NCBI GenBank assembly: GCA_012845835.1 | Contig: JABAKD010000002.1 | Span: 12,999,120-13,063,119, forward strand | From: Undaria pinnatifida | Lineage: Eukaryota; Sar; Phaeophyceae; Laminariales; Alariaceae | Reading direction: 5' to 3' | Length of the DNA stretch: 64,000 nucleotides | In this document: piece by piece, positions 46,801 through 56,615 of the stretch | Layout of the letters: the number at the start of each line of letters is the position of its first letter | Position numbering within the stretch: position 1 is the first letter of the stretch | Notes under the pieces: generated by a model | Told to the model about the DNA's origin: nothing | The model's database searches: none | What the model saw: only the letters and a program-made list of their open reading frames with translations | Program-made: the position numbers and the translations under genes

Positions 46801-49800
46801 GCAAGCCATCAAGCCATCAAGCATGCAAGCACGCAAGCAGGCCAGCGCGCAAGCCTGTTCGTTAGCTCCAAGGGGGAAAGGTTTCAAGTCATAGTATTAG
46901 TCTCCCAAACACAGGGTAGAGGCAAGCCAAGAAGATGAGCTCGTGCGTGAGAGCTCACAGTGTACCATCAAGAACGCCAGCCAAGTACTACTAGGTACCC
47001 AATAATAGGCCAATATTCCGAACCGGCACGAAACTGATAAGTAACTGTCATACTGAAAATCCATCTCGGATCCTTCACAAGACAGTGATGAACCAACAAT
47101 GGACTCAATTCCATCACTTAAAACAAAAATGGCACGAGCAAACCCATTCTCATGAGCGACAACCTCTTCCATACTCCCACTTATAACTATTGCAATTGTA
47201 GACGAGATTGCAAAAGCCGCGAAACCGACGCGAGGGCGGAAACCTGTAGGTGCAAAGCGGGTGTTTTCAGATACAACTGACGAAGATGGCCTGATAGTGA
47301 AGACGAAAGAGAGACTTGTGGTCAACGGTTGTAGCCTGGTGCAAGACGTAGATAACTTCCAAACGTTTGCACCAACCCCATCGTCAGCGTCAGTTAAAAT
47401 GTTCACACCCTGGACAGCTCATGAGCAAGCTCATCCATAGTGTATAGCTCACGCGTTGAAAACATGTGCAGCTCATGTAGCTCTACTCGCTTATTCAGGG
47501 TCAAATGAGGTAGCTCACGTAGCTCGTATAGCTCAAGTTTTGAAAACATGTGTAGATGAGCTATCGATGATAGCTCACCCTTTCAAAACATGGGCAGATA
47601 ATCTACTGTCTATAGCTCAAGCGGTGAAAACATGTGCAGCTCATGTAGCTCTTATAGCTCATGCCGGGACACATGAGCTGGCTCATGTAGCTCTTATAGC
47701 GCACCTTGGTCAACATGTGCGGATGAGCTATCCTGTATAGCTCAAGCTTTGAAAATATGCGCAGATGAGCCTATAGCTCAAGTCGGGAAAACATGTGCAG
47801 ATGATTTATCGTCTATAGCTCATGCGATGAGAACACGTGCAAATGAGCTATCCTCCATAGATAGCTCATCCGGGGACAAATGAGCTAGCTCATGTACGTA
47901 GCTCATTGCTGCTCTTTCAGGGAAAAACATGCAGGTGCCAAACAAACCTGGCCTCCGGGACGAGTCGAATGTAGGTCATACGGTTATACAGCTCATCATC
48001 CAGGCGAAACTTCAACGTCGGTACGTGCGACAGCATCGTACTCCCTTACAACGTCGAAAAAAGTATACCTCGTATACTGTTAGTAGCTGATACTACTGTA
48101 ATACCTGGTATATCTGTGTACATAAAACGCGAACCTGTTGTCGTTGGTGGTGGTGTTGTCGTCGTTCATGTATGTCGATTGATATTAATTTCGAACGCAT
48201 ATCATAGCATTTATCTTCATTGAACACACAACGACAGCAGCAGCAGTAGTCAATGCGGCTATAGTGACACGCAGCAGCATTTGAAATCCGTGCATCCCCA
48301 TCCCTCCAACACAGCTTTGCGTAGCCTACCACAAGGTGCAAAAAAAAAAAAAAACTTGCGAAGAAAAAAAACATCTGCATCACCCAAAAAATAAGCAAAC
48401 AAGAGGTTAACAAGCAGATACAAAACGACAGCACAGAAGATCTGCCGCTGCCCCCCATTCATCCCCAAGGCTTCTAGTCCGAGCATTCCCCTGCGGAGTC
48501 GCCGCAGTCGGTGTTAACGCCCTCTTCGCCCGCAGACCCCGCCTCCCCTGTGTACTCATTGTAGGTGGCGTCCACGCCCGCTTCGCCCGCAGACCCCGCC
48601 TTGCCCGCAGAAAGGGCGGCCACCTCTGCCATAGGGTTGGAAAGACGGCGAGGTACCGCCTAGAGCGCCTGCTCAGTTGACAGGGCTGGCTATTCAATAG
48701 GGATATGGTCTTGGTTTCCGTCGAGGAACGTGACCATCTCTGCGTCGCCCGCTTGTTGCCGGCTACGGGCAGCCGAAGCAGCGTTAAAGCTGTGCTTACC
48801 CGCAGGTGCCTCGATTGAATTGACTTCAGTTGTACTTGGTCGGGTGCATGGGCATGGTTGTGCCGAAAAACCAAATCCACTGGTACTGTCTATCTATCTG
48901 GTATGTTACGGACAGGAAAATCTCCGATCTCGTATATAAGAAATGTGTGCATGTTTTTTGTTGATGCCGGTTAGGCACGTGTTGTCATGGGGTGGTGTGT
49001 ATGTGCTCATACCTGTGATTGGCAGCAGCTCGTGAGCTAGCTCATGCGTCGTTTATAGTTCACGGCCTCAAAACATGTGTAGATGAGCTATCCTCTATAG
49101 ATCAAGCGTTGAAAACATGCGCAGATGAGCTATCGTCTATAGCTTAAGCTTTGAAAACATGTGCAGATGAGCTATCGACTATAGCTCACCCTTTGAAAGC
49201 ATGTGCAGATGAGCTACCTTCTGTAACTCAAGCCGGGAAAACATGTGCAGCTCATGTAGCTCATATAGCTCATCCAGTGCCGAATGAGCTAGCTCATGTA
49301 GCTTGTATAGCTTACCCTGGGCAAACATGTGCGGATGAGCTATCCGCTATAGCTCACCCTTCCAGAACATGTGCAGATGAGCTACCCTCCCGTAGCTCAA
49401 GTCGGGAAAACATGTGCAGCTCATGTAGCTCACGTAGCTCACCGGTGAGCTACCGTCGAAAAGAGCTAGCTCGAGCTACGGTGAGCTGATCCGTCCGGGG
49501 TGTGAAATTTTGGAGACCGTTGCAAATGAACACGGTCTGAAGATTACGTCTAAATGAAAAATCTTCGCACCGTGTTCATTTGCAACAGCCGCCAGAATTT
49601 TATTTGACGCTGACGATGGGGTTGGTGCAAACGTTTGGAAGAAATCTACGTCTCGCACCTGGCTACAATCCTTAGTCACAGGTCTCGCTTTCGTCTCTAC
49701 TATCAGGCCATCTTCGTCAGTTGTATATGAAAACATCCACTTTGCACCTACAGGTTTCCACCCTCGCGGCGGTGTCGCGGCTTCGTACGTCCCGGTCGTT

Positions 49801-52800
49801 TTGTGACCGTCCAATTCACTCTTTATGGCCTCACGCCACGCCGCTTTGTATTTTTGAACGCTTTTCATCTGCTACGGACTGCGAGGGCGGTTCTACATCT
49901 TCCGGGAAACCACTCGGCATGCACACGCTCAACTCCCCTTTGTTTTCTTCCGCAGCAGGTCCTCCAGCCATCATCGCCATTGCGTCCTCCGTCGTCCAGG
50001 ATGTACTCTCCAGCATACTCCCAGACTCCGTCCACTCTTGCACTGCCGCATACAGCGCGTCCTCGACCTCACGTTGTATCATTAGCAGGCGTTGAGTAGA
50101 CTCATCCTCCAGGTGTTGTCTCTGACTCCGGGTCCGGCCCCTTACTGTCTGGGGTAGCCGTCCCCAGCTGCTGAGCTCGTGAGTTGCCCTCCCCGACAGG
50201 ACCGCGGGGGGATCATCGCCGTTCCCTTGGTCGGTGCCGGAGGCTGCTGATGCGCCCGAGTCGCTTTCGGCCCTCCCTCTTGAGACGAGTCCATCGTTTC
50301 GACTGTTTCGGTCCTCCCTGTCGGGACCGAGGAGGCGTCCACCGCGCCCCCTGGAGATGAGTCCATCGTCTCGACTGTTTCGGCCTTTCCTTATGTCCTG
50401 CATCATCGATGCTTGCTTCTCCTCTATCACCAGCTGAAGCTCGTTCCTCAGCTGCTGAAACACATTTTTGGGGTCTTGCTTCTGTGCAGACACCCTTGGC
50501 TCCTGGTACCAGAACTCCTACTTTCAAGAAGACACTAGTGTGTTCGTAGAGTCCGAGCCCGGGTGCCCTGACCGCCACGCGGTTTGGCGGTTTTTCTTTT
50601 CTTCGTTGTGTTAGAGGACAGAGAGGAGAGAACAAGCAGACAGGAGTGCTAGAGCCATCCTCCCAAGGACAAAATTGAAATTGCATAAAAACGCCTACGA
50701 ATATATACGCAACCCTCTACAACTTTTGTAACCGTCGTGCTGTCACGATCCAACCTGACACCCTCCCTGGCTCTTCACAGCAGTGACGAGACCGAATGGG
50801 CATCCAAAACAACAAGCTAGAACCGAAGAACAGCCAGCGACAGTCTCGCAGGTGGAAACCCGGCCACCAGGTCAAAAACCCCTGCATAACTCCCACAATC
50901 CAAACCATTGCAAGTGTAACAATAGCCTCATTCAAAACCATGACCATGGCAAGAAACTAAAATGCCAAGTAGCGCCCTACTCACTCATGCCTCTCAAAGT
51001 AGCGTGGGGTGGCAGCCTGACAAATTATTCATCGCATGACTTAAACATGGTACCTGGTACTCATCGAATAATGTTCACACCCCTTACACATCCTCCAACG
51101 GTAGGTTCAACAAAACTTACCGTGACATTTGAAAGGGGTCGCAGCAAGGGATTTCGTCAAAATATCCGCGTGCTGCTCTTTCGAAGCTACAATTTGAATA
51201 TCAATCTCCACACGAAGTAGCTCTGTAACGAAATGGAAACTCTAGAGTGCTCGTTAGCTCCAAGTGTGGTAGTTTCAAGTCATTGCATTACGTCTCGCAA
51301 ACACGGGGCAGAGGCAAGCCGAGAAGGCGAGCTCGTGCGCGAGAGCCCACAGTGTACCATCAAGAACGCCAGCCAGGTACTACTAGGTACCCAAAATATG
51401 CCAATATCCCGAACCGGCACGAAACTGATAAGTAACCGTCATACTGAAAATTCTGAATCAACAAAGCCCGCCAGCAAGCCCGCCCGCAAGACCGCCCGCA
51501 AGCGCGCCAAAGCATCTACCGTATAACAACACACGCAAGACAACCCTCCTTTCTCGAACGAATTTCCATGCCTATTTTCTTCGAAACGGGGAGAGTCGAT
51601 CGGTGCGTTTAGGGACAGCTCTCGACGAGATTTTTGCCAACCGATCGTTTTCGTTGAGTGTGCCTCCGTCGTTTCGGAGGACATGGGCTCGGCAACTCAT
51701 GGCAGGGGGACTTCATGCCAGGGGGTGTGTCGTCATGCGTGATACATTACAACGGGTATACAAGATAATACCTGTCTCGACTCTTGAGCGAAGTCGCGAA
51801 ATGGTATTGCCGCCGTAGTAGGAGCACCTCCCCAAGGCCTCATGGTCGACATACCTGTCGCGACCAACCGCAAACACGTACACACGAGCACATGCACGCA
51901 TGAACACACCGAAAAAGGGCATACCTGGTAAATGAATACATGGATGGCACAAACACATAAGCACACCAACACACCAACACACGGGCCCTCGGGAAATGAT
52001 CCAGAGTCCACGTGAGGAAGTTGTGTCAAATTTTGTTTTTATGTTTTTTAACATGGTGTTTTGTATATAACGGTAAATATCGTAATTGAAAATTACTTTT
52101 GTACATGGGGTATATCAACGGCAAATATCGTAATCAACATCGCATTCCGTAACACGGTGTCCAGTACCGGTAAATCGCAATTAACAATGCATTTCGTAAC
52201 ATGGTGTACAACAACGGTAAACGTTGCCTTTGACGTCGCAATTTGTAACACAGCGTAACGGTAAAAATATCGCAGTCGATATCGCATTTTGTAATTTAGT
52301 GTAACGTATAATCGTAATTGACAGCGCACATTGAAACATGGTGTGCAGCAACGGTGAATATCGCAATTGGCATCGCACTGTGTAACATGGCGTACAGCAA
52401 CGGTACATACCGCAATATGATGTACAGTAACGATAAATATCGCAATTGACATCGCATTTTGTAACATGGTGTACAGCAACCGTAAATATCGCACTTGATA
52501 TCGCATTTTGTAACATGGTGTGCTGCAATGGTAAGTATCGCAATTGACATCGCATTGTGTAACATGGCGTACCGCAAGGGTGTGTTTTAGGACGGTAAAT
52601 CCTCCCGGGGTATTCAAGTATCTACCTGAGTACGAACTAAACGATCAGATCGGGTACCCGGGTACCCCAGAGTATAAAACTCTACTAAAGACACCCTTCG
52701 TGTACTGTACCTGGCAAGGGTTTAATTATCGCAATTGCCATCGCATTATGTAACATGGCGTACTGGAACGGTAGATATCGCAATTGACATCGCATCGCGG

Positions 52801-55800
52801 CAGCACAAACCCCGAACCCTTGATTGCGCATGTTATCGAATTTTCAACATAGCTTGCCCTTTATACGTGGTATACACCTGAACGATACTTTCAGTCGCTC
52901 GTCCGAAACAAACGCACCCGGACCAATCCAGGGCCAACGCGCCGTGGAAACCTTTTCCATTTTTTCAATTGATTTTTGAACATGGTGTACAGTATCGGTA
53001 AATCGGTAAATACCGCAGTTGCCATCAACATCGCGGCAGCACTAACCGCCGTATCCATGAGAGCGCGTGTCATCGACAAGCCGCTGCCTCTTGTACGGGT
53101 CGGCCGGCCTCACGTAGTCAGGATCGCCGGGGTACGGCCTGGAAGAAGCGCAAGAGAGAAGAGCGCAGGTACACGAAAAAATTGACAACACAAAACAAAT
53201 CCAATCAAACCGAAGACAAGGTGCGGGGCACAAACTTGGTTTTAGGCACGTCAGGTTCCTTGCCTTGCCAACACACACAAAAAAACAAGGCAAAGCACAA
53301 ATGTGCGGAGCGGTTCCAGAGCCGAGATGAAGGTTGTATGAACAGGAAACGCGGAAAACATGGGGCACAATATGGGACGGTAGTGTCGGGGCAGGGTCCC
53401 ATACGGGCAGAAAGATGAAAGAACCGGGGCACAGATATGGGACGGCCGTCCCGAGGAACAAGACTCCATGGACAAAAACAACGCTGAAGACGGAACTCTT
53501 CTGAGCGTCAATGTGGAACAGCAATGCCGAGAAACAAAATAGTATTCGGCAGGGTTGTGCATTGGATGACTACACTAATATTTGTAGTAAGTCGCCGACT
53601 AGTCGTTAGTTGGCTAGGTACCGCTGTTAGTTGTGCGCGGTAATTTACGGAGTGCTGCGCCTTCTTCGCATCTGACTCGCGATCGTTTCTGGCCTGACGT
53701 GTGGTATTTATTAACAAATGACGTCAGTTAGTCGGCTTTTACTTCACCACCCAATGAATAACTAATGACTAGCCGTGCAGTCCAGCCAACTCACACCTCT
53801 AGCATTCGGGATACGAATGTGGGACGGTAGTCCTTAGGTCCGTACGGTCTTAGAGGTGCGGATACGTCACGCGTCGAGGTGGTGGGGTAAGATCTTAACA
53901 AATGAAAAACGAAGGCACCAGATGCTTCCCTCCCCACTCGCGGAGCGCATCTCAACACTCGCGTATTGTAGCGACGACTCACCCGGATCCGACGTCCCCG
54001 CCCATCCCATGCGAAGCCCCTCCAGGCCAACTGAGAGTTTTCAGTGGCATGAACGGCGTCAACAAGGTTTGGTGTGGGTGTGTGGGTGAGGGGTGAAACG
54101 GGGAGGAGACAGAGAGTGATACGTGAAGGGTTTGCCGTGGCATGGGTGGCGTCAACAAGCTTTTGTGTGTATGGGTGGGTGAGGGGGAGCGGGGGGAGGA
54201 GGCAGCGAGTGAGGCATGTACACCCGCCGAAGGTGGCCAGAGTGGCGAGAGAGTGGGAAACGAAGCGTCGGGACTAAAAGACGGTGGCGGACGGTAATGG
54301 CCGACGGCGATGGCGACTTCTCATTCGTATCGCCGCAAGGAACAACAGTCGTCGTTGCGAGGAATATCATCGACCGAAGCCAAATACATAAAACACAAGC
54401 ACGCATTCACTCGCAAAAAAACGCGAACACCTTCATACACACGCGAACCCCCCTCCCCCCCCCCCCCCCCCACCGAATTTAGCATCGACCCTAGAGCTTA
54501 AATCGACCAAAAAGGCGGTAAAGCGACCGGATTACCGCCAAAAGAGACCGTGTTGCTGCTGATGCCACCTGACTACCACTCAAGCGAGCGAATTTTAACA
54601 AAAGCGATCGAATTACCGCTGAAGCGACCGCGTCGCTCACCTTGTTCCCTCTTCGCCCATCCCAGAGACCCCGCCGCCTTCCCCCCTTGCCTCGCCTCCC
54701 ACAGCGCCTTCCCCCCCGCTCTCCATAAACATGTTCACCGCGCTTTCCACGGAGTAGGCGTTTGCCTGCAAGGGTTCAAGTTTCAAGGGCGGCGGGGGGG
54801 GGATTGGGGGGGAGGGCAGGTTCTTGACCACGTCGTGAAGCCACACAGTAGCAGAATGTTAAGATCGGCTCAGCCTTTTCGCAGCATCATACGGCGGAAT
54901 CTGGGGAGTCGTTTTACACCGTCATGAATGTTCTCGTATCGTCGCCGTAGTGCGGCGTAACTGTTACCGCATCATGGTGCGGCTTGATCTGGAGAGCCGT
55001 TGCAAACAGTCGGGCGCCGTAAGCAGGGCATCCGTTTCGCCGGTTTACATCGTCATGCGGCGGAACCTGGAGAACCGTTTCACATCGTCTTGCGGCGGAG
55101 CCAAAGGGACCTTTTCGTCGTTTCATACCGTCATGCAGCGGGACCTGGAGAAGCTTTTCACACGGTTGCGCGGCGAAACCTGCAGAACCGTTTCATAACC
55201 TTGCGTACGCGGAATGCGGAGCCTGTAAAATGGATAAACGTTAAACACTGTGTCGTGCGCTGCGATCGGTGGGGGGCGTTGCACAAGGTCGCGCAGCCCA
55301 AACTAGAAAAACGCTTCACCGTTTCACGTTTCACATCGTCTTGCGGCAAATCGAAGACGGTCCGCGTCGTCAGCCATCAACTGTCGTGGGCGGCTCCATC
55401 ATACATTAGAGGTCCACAGGATTAGCCCAACGGTATGGCAAGGGGGAGTCACCGCCCCCTGTGTCCACGACAAACCTGAGCCGAGAGCCGGAAGGTTCTG
55501 ACGATGCGACGATAGCAAACCGGCAACAAACAGGAACGAACGATAGCGAACACGAGGAGAAACCCCTCGCCCCCCCCTCTGCCCCTTCCCGTCCACGTCT
55601 CTGCTTACCTCAAGCCAGTGGTTCGCGACGTCCTCCGACACTCCGGTGACGGCCACAAACTGAGCCAGCTTCTCATCGTGCTCACTGCCGCCTCCACCGC
55701 CTCCGCTACCACCGCCACCGCCACCGTTGCTGCTGCTGCCGCTGCTGCTGCTACTGCTGCTAGAGGCGCCCTTTCCCGCTGAACGGTTTCCGCCTCCGCC

Positions 55801-55839
55801 AACACCCCCGCCCCCACTCTCCCCTCCCGAATCTGACAT
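40721..55839 (-). CDS. UBA-UAS-UIM-UBX protein (UBXN7/Ubx5-like p97/Cdc48 adaptor), 3' end missing
   Basis: Ten minus-strand exons, 2,099 coding bases, about 700 residues: 55609-55839, 54641-54765, 53047-53138, 51772-51854, 45803-45940, 45414-45551, 44845-44992, 43582-43661, 41973-42911, 40721-40845. All phases match. Domain order: N-terminal UBA split over exons 1-2; linker; thioredoxin-like UAS over exons 5-8 (FSPPTELMFMGDFQAAR, KKWLLVNIQADGEFDCHRLN, ALVDPRTGMKVWSF); UIM at the start of exon 9 (SEDQMLAAAIAASLD); a long Gly/Ala/acidic linker; UBX over exons 9-10 (TSIRFQFPTGAR, VLRKFRKSSDVRQLFLFV). UBXN7 and yeast Ubx5 tether ubiquitylated clients and neddylated cullin ligases to p97/Cdc48 through this layout (established for the family). 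It should act in nucleus/cytosol as a substrate adaptor (inference). The usual FP turn of UBX appears as TVRPPIS, and the last UBX strand is not located. Longer than the usual ~490 residues because of the exon 9 linker. Confidence 0.88.
40846..41972. other. Intron 9
   Basis: Contains a TG/CA-rich tract near the exon 9 donor (41860-41970). Antisense open frames here (e.g. 41493-42446 plus) read through intron and exon 9 and are shadows. Confidence 0.5.
41973..42911 (-). CDS. UBXN7-like exon 9: UIM, acidic/low-complexity linker, UBX start
   Basis: aatag| (phase 0) to gccagg|gtgaga (phase 0), exactly 313 codons. The UIM lies within the first 25 residues, with the conserved Ala and Ser of the motif. 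It is followed by Ser/Gly runs, an Asp/Glu-rich stretch of about 25 residues, an Ala run and a Gly/Lys patch, and ends STDRTSIRFQFPTGAR, the first UBX strand. The acceptor is preceded by more than 150 bases of polypyrimidine (minus strand, 42960-43150). Confidence 0.85.
42960..43150 (-). promoter_or_regulatory. Extended polypyrimidine tract of intron 8
   Basis: On the plus strand this is nearly pure purine (GGGGAGG, GGGAGAGG repeats, one run of 18 G). On the sense minus strand it is C/T only, about 50 bases before the exon 9 acceptor. It may help splice-site choice and could form a triplex or G-quadruplex; the latter is inference. Confidence 0.55.
43582..43661 (-). CDS. UBXN7-like exon 8: end of UAS and Pro-rich linker
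   Basis: gcgacag| (phase 1) to cctcag|gtagcg (phase 0). After joining to exon 7 it reads FIEKVTDVTDKISLEDG and then a Pro/Arg-rich run ending RPPQ. It closes the last UAS helix before the UIM exon. Confidence 0.82.
43903..44777. mobile_element. Non-autonomous hAT element, 875 bp, intact target duplication
   Basis: Perfect 14-base inverted ends TAGAGGTGTTACCC and a perfect 8-bp duplication ACGTCAAG (43895-43902 and 44778-44785). TAGAG-type ends and an 8-bp duplication place it in the hAT superfamily. The interior is rich in gggtacccgggtactcg palindromes. Two direct repeats of about 140 bases (44310-44450 and 44530-44670; share atcgtacgaaa.agtaccca.gggac and atgcccg.g.tttcgaacgt) show internal duplication. 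No transposase frame. It lies in intron 7. Confidence 0.9.
44845..44992 (-). CDS. UBXN7-like exon 7: UAS, thioredoxin-like C-terminal half
   Basis: ttggaag| (phase 0) to gagaag g|gtgaga (phase 1). Encodes QPSVSEEAKVYCRRY, TGYPHMALVDPRTGMKVWSF and QGFLESPEFIEK. The cis-Pro-type YP and the DPRTG turn are family hallmarks. Confidence 0.9.
45414..45551 (-). CDS. UBXN7-like exon 6: UAS core
   Basis: aaagcag| (phase 0) to tggcag|gtgggg (phase 0), 46 codons. KKWLLVNIQADGEFDCHRLN, then RDVWKDEMVQNIIQCNCIFWQ-like UAS core strands and helices. Strong match by pattern to UBXN7/FAF-type UAS domains. Long plus-strand frames over this region are antisense shadows. Confidence 0.92.
45803..45940 (-). CDS. 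UBXN7-like exon 5: UAS N-terminal part
   Basis: ctggcag| (phase 0), 46 codons, ending cggcag. It encodes a Ser/Asn-rich lead-in and then KQRKLAKMFSPPTELMFMGD FQAARQ (the space only marks the limit on run length), the conserved LF-PP-LMF-GxF entry into the UAS. The intron after it begins GCGAGC, so a GC-AG intron is implied; no GT in the vicinity keeps both frame and homology. Confidence 0.87.
46870..47410. mobile_element. Copia fragments in opposite orientations
   Basis: 46870-47100 is near-identical to 51240-51470 (RNase H region, minus sense). 47228-47405 on the plus strand encodes the start of a Copia reverse transcriptase (KPVGAKRVFSDTTDEDGLIV, FQTFAPTPSSAS). The two belong to opposite strands, so this is a rearranged scrap and not one insertion. 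Confidence 0.7.
47400..47935 (+). repeat. agctcatgtagctc / acatgtgcagatgagc minisatellite, array 1
   Basis: About ten degenerate units of roughly 45-55 bases around tatagctca, gaaaacatgtgcagatgagctatc and agctcatgtagctc. The same unit forms array 2 at 49020-49490 in the same orientation. Confidence 0.8.
47936..49019. other. Unique core between the two agctca arrays
   Basis: Contains a possible minus-strand coding-like stretch (48.50-48.66 kb) with two copies of a ggcggggtctgcgggcgaag unit, and CAG/GTT microsatellites near 48.15 and 48.23 kb. No supported exon or element. Confidence 0.35.
49020..49495 (+). repeat. agctca minisatellite, array 2
   Basis: About nine units matching array 1 (gaaaacatgtgcagatgagctatc, tatagctcaccc). 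It ends directly at the truncated Copia reverse transcriptase fragment. Confidence 0.8.
49515..50495 (-). pseudogene. Copia gag-to-RT remnant, internally deleted
   Basis: Two minus-strand frames in series. 50493-49831 starts just after a primer-binding-like site with SAQKQDPKNVFQQLRNELQL, a coiled-coil-like Gag start, then a charged linker. After a frame change, 49868-49515 encodes the Copia RT entry (YKAAWREAIKSELDGH, GWKPVGAKWMFSYTTDEDGL, FQTFAPTPSSAS, HGAKIFHLDV). Protease and integrase are absent between them. RT stops before its catalytic motif at an array junction. Established Copia order is gag-PR-IN-RT-RH, so an internal deletion is evident. Confidence 0.8.
50512..51079 (-). mobile_element. 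Copia LTR (approximate borders)
   Basis: On the minus strand it starts TGTGAACATTATTCG right after a purine tract (ggaggatgtgtaagggg) and ends close to TGGTACCAGGAGCC, which resembles the initiator-Met tRNA primer site typical of Copia. Only one LTR is seen. The RNase H end lies upstream of it and gag downstream, so it is shared. Confidence 0.65.
51080..51475 (-). pseudogene. Copia RNase H 3' fragment
   Basis: Minus strand: HFVTELLRVEIDIQIVASK, EQHADILTKSLAATPFKCH, a stop, then the purine tract and LTR. EQHADILTKSL is a Copia RNase H hallmark. The upstream part to 51475 is frameshifted and matches 46870-47100. Confidence 0.82.
51772..51854 (-). CDS. UBXN7-like exon 4: conserved linker (RDF motif)
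   Basis: cgacag| (phase 1) to agacag|gtatta (phase 0), 27 codons. Encodes MSTMRPWGGAPTTAAIPFRD and FAQESRQ, the PFRDF-type linker that precedes UAS in this family. Confidence 0.8.
52050..52800 (-). repeat. Acggtaaatatcgcaattgacatcgc satellite in intron 3
   Basis: About 13-14 units of roughly 50 bases (cggtaaatatcgcaat, tgacatcgcattttgtaac, atggtgtacagcaa), with unit variants losing a block. It is interrupted at 52585-52730 by a gggtacccgggtacccc-containing insert of about 145 bases similar in style to the hAT element at 43.9 kb. A single related unit lies at 52978-53045. Confidence 0.85.
53047..53138 (-). CDS. UBXN7-like exon 3: post-UBA linker
   Basis: cttccag| (phase 2) to ggcg|gttagt (phase 1). 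Encodes YPGDPDYVRPADPYKRQRLV then DDTRSHGYG; the VRxPxxxxRQRLVDD pattern follows the UBA in UBXN7-like proteins. Confidence 0.8.
53139..54640. other. Intron 2
   Basis: Holds a gtcgccgactagtcgttagttggct ... gttagttgtgcgcggtaattt repeat (53580-53760, inverse of motifs at 13.95 and 30.7 kb), a direct duplication of about 85 bases (gtgtgggtgaggg...ggaggagacagagagtga / ggaggaggcagcgagtga, 54070-54210) and C runs near 54.46 kb. Confidence 0.5.
54641..54765 (-). CDS. UBXN7-like exon 2: C-terminal part of UBA
   Basis: cctgcag| (phase 0) to acaag|gtgagc (phase 2). NAYSVESAVNMFMESGG is the last UBA helix (cf. the LExAVNLF-type motif of UBA domains), then a Gly/Glu linker. Confidence 0.85.
54850..55380 (+). 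repeat. gcggaacctggagaaccgtttcacatcgtc minisatellite in intron 1
   Basis: About ten degenerate units of 38-45 bases (catcgtcatgcggcg, gaacctggagaaccgtttca) fill most of intron 1. Decay increases toward the edges. Confidence 0.8.
55609..55839 (-). CDS. UBXN7-like exon 1: start codon and first UBA helices
   Basis: The ATG at 55839 is the first in frame; the frame is open further upstream to about 56073 but has no ATG. 77 codons: a Gly/Ser-rich leader of about 48 residues, then DEKLAQFVAVTGVSEDVANH and WLE, ending cttgag|gtaagc (phase 0). The leader is encoded by GGC/AGC-type repeats. Confidence 0.85.
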
Positions 55840-56480
55840 GCCTCCGCCTCCGCAACGCCGAAAATCACTGGAGCTCTCCTGTTTCTCCTCCCCTCCTGCT
55901 TGTCCTTCTTCCCCTTCCTTCTGTTCGTCCTCCGTCTTCCTCTTCCTTCTGTTTCTCCTCCCCTCTACTTTTCGTGCCGTTTCTGCTCCCGCTCTTCCTC
56001 CTTCTATAGGCGGCCGAACGCCGGCTGCTGGACGTTGTACTTCTTTGCAGGCTTTCTCTACAGTGTGCTTCACAGAAGTATTTTTGCAGTCTCTCGGTCT
56101 CTGTCGCCCGTTTTATCTTTCTCCCTCCCTCTTTCGCGCTCTGTCTTTCTCCCTCTCTCTGATGGACCCGTCGTTTTTTCCTCTCTATATCTCCTTTTCG
56201 TACTTTCCTCTTTGTTGCCTCAAAAGGACCGTCTAGTACCAGCGGCCACGAGTGCAGACGTCGTCGTTTTAAGGTTGGCCGCGCGTGACGTGTTTCCCGG
56301 AAATGCGAACCCAAGGGACCAGGCGACAAGGTACAGACGGAGACGAAGAGGAAGGGAGGGGTCAGGTGACAGACCAAGCAGCATGAACAGAAAACAGACG
56401 GAGCAAGGGAAAAGGTCGCCGTCAGCCCAACGCAACGCAAGGCACCACAATGCATAGGTGATACATGGCGAAAGACAAGC
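55840..56480 (-). promoter_or_regulatory. Upstream region of the UBXN7-like gene
   Basis: CT-rich on the plus strand (GA-rich in the gene's sense), no clear TATA box seen. It presumably includes the 5' UTR and core promoter; this rests only on position. Confidence 0.35.
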
Positions 56481-56484
56481 AAGA

Positions 56485-56615
56485 CAGGGCACAACAGGAC
56501 AGTACAGTACAGGAGACCGGACCGGACACAACCTGACAGGAAGACCGGACACAACCTGACACGAGGACCGGACACAACCTGACAGGAGGACCGGACCGGA
56601 TCGGACCGGACCGGT
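56485..56615 (+). repeat. ggaccggacacaacctgacagga minisatellite
   Basis: About five units of a 22-23 base motif, ending in ggatcggaccggaccgg. Frames over it are artefacts. Confidence 0.8.

Larger units (their letters stand above)
45941..51771. other. Intron 4, 5.8 kb, filled with Copia pieces and minisatellites
   Basis: Phase 0 on both sides. Contents in order: ggcaagccatcaagc-type array (46.73-46.86 kb), Copia fragments (46.87-47.41), two agctca arrays with a unique core between them (47.4-49.5), and a Copia RT-gag-LTR-RNase H block (49.52-51.47). A coding-like minus frame at 48.50-48.66 (acidic, Gly/Ala-rich, repeated ggtctgcgggcgaag units) was considered as an exon but is not needed for phase and ends in a stop. 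Confidence 0.6.

Noticed and set aside
48407-48880. Possible extra UBXN7-like exon (acidic Gly/Ala-rich, 48.50-48.66 kb)
   Set aside because: Exons 4 and 5 already join in phase 0 and in family register; the candidate ends in a stop without a donor.
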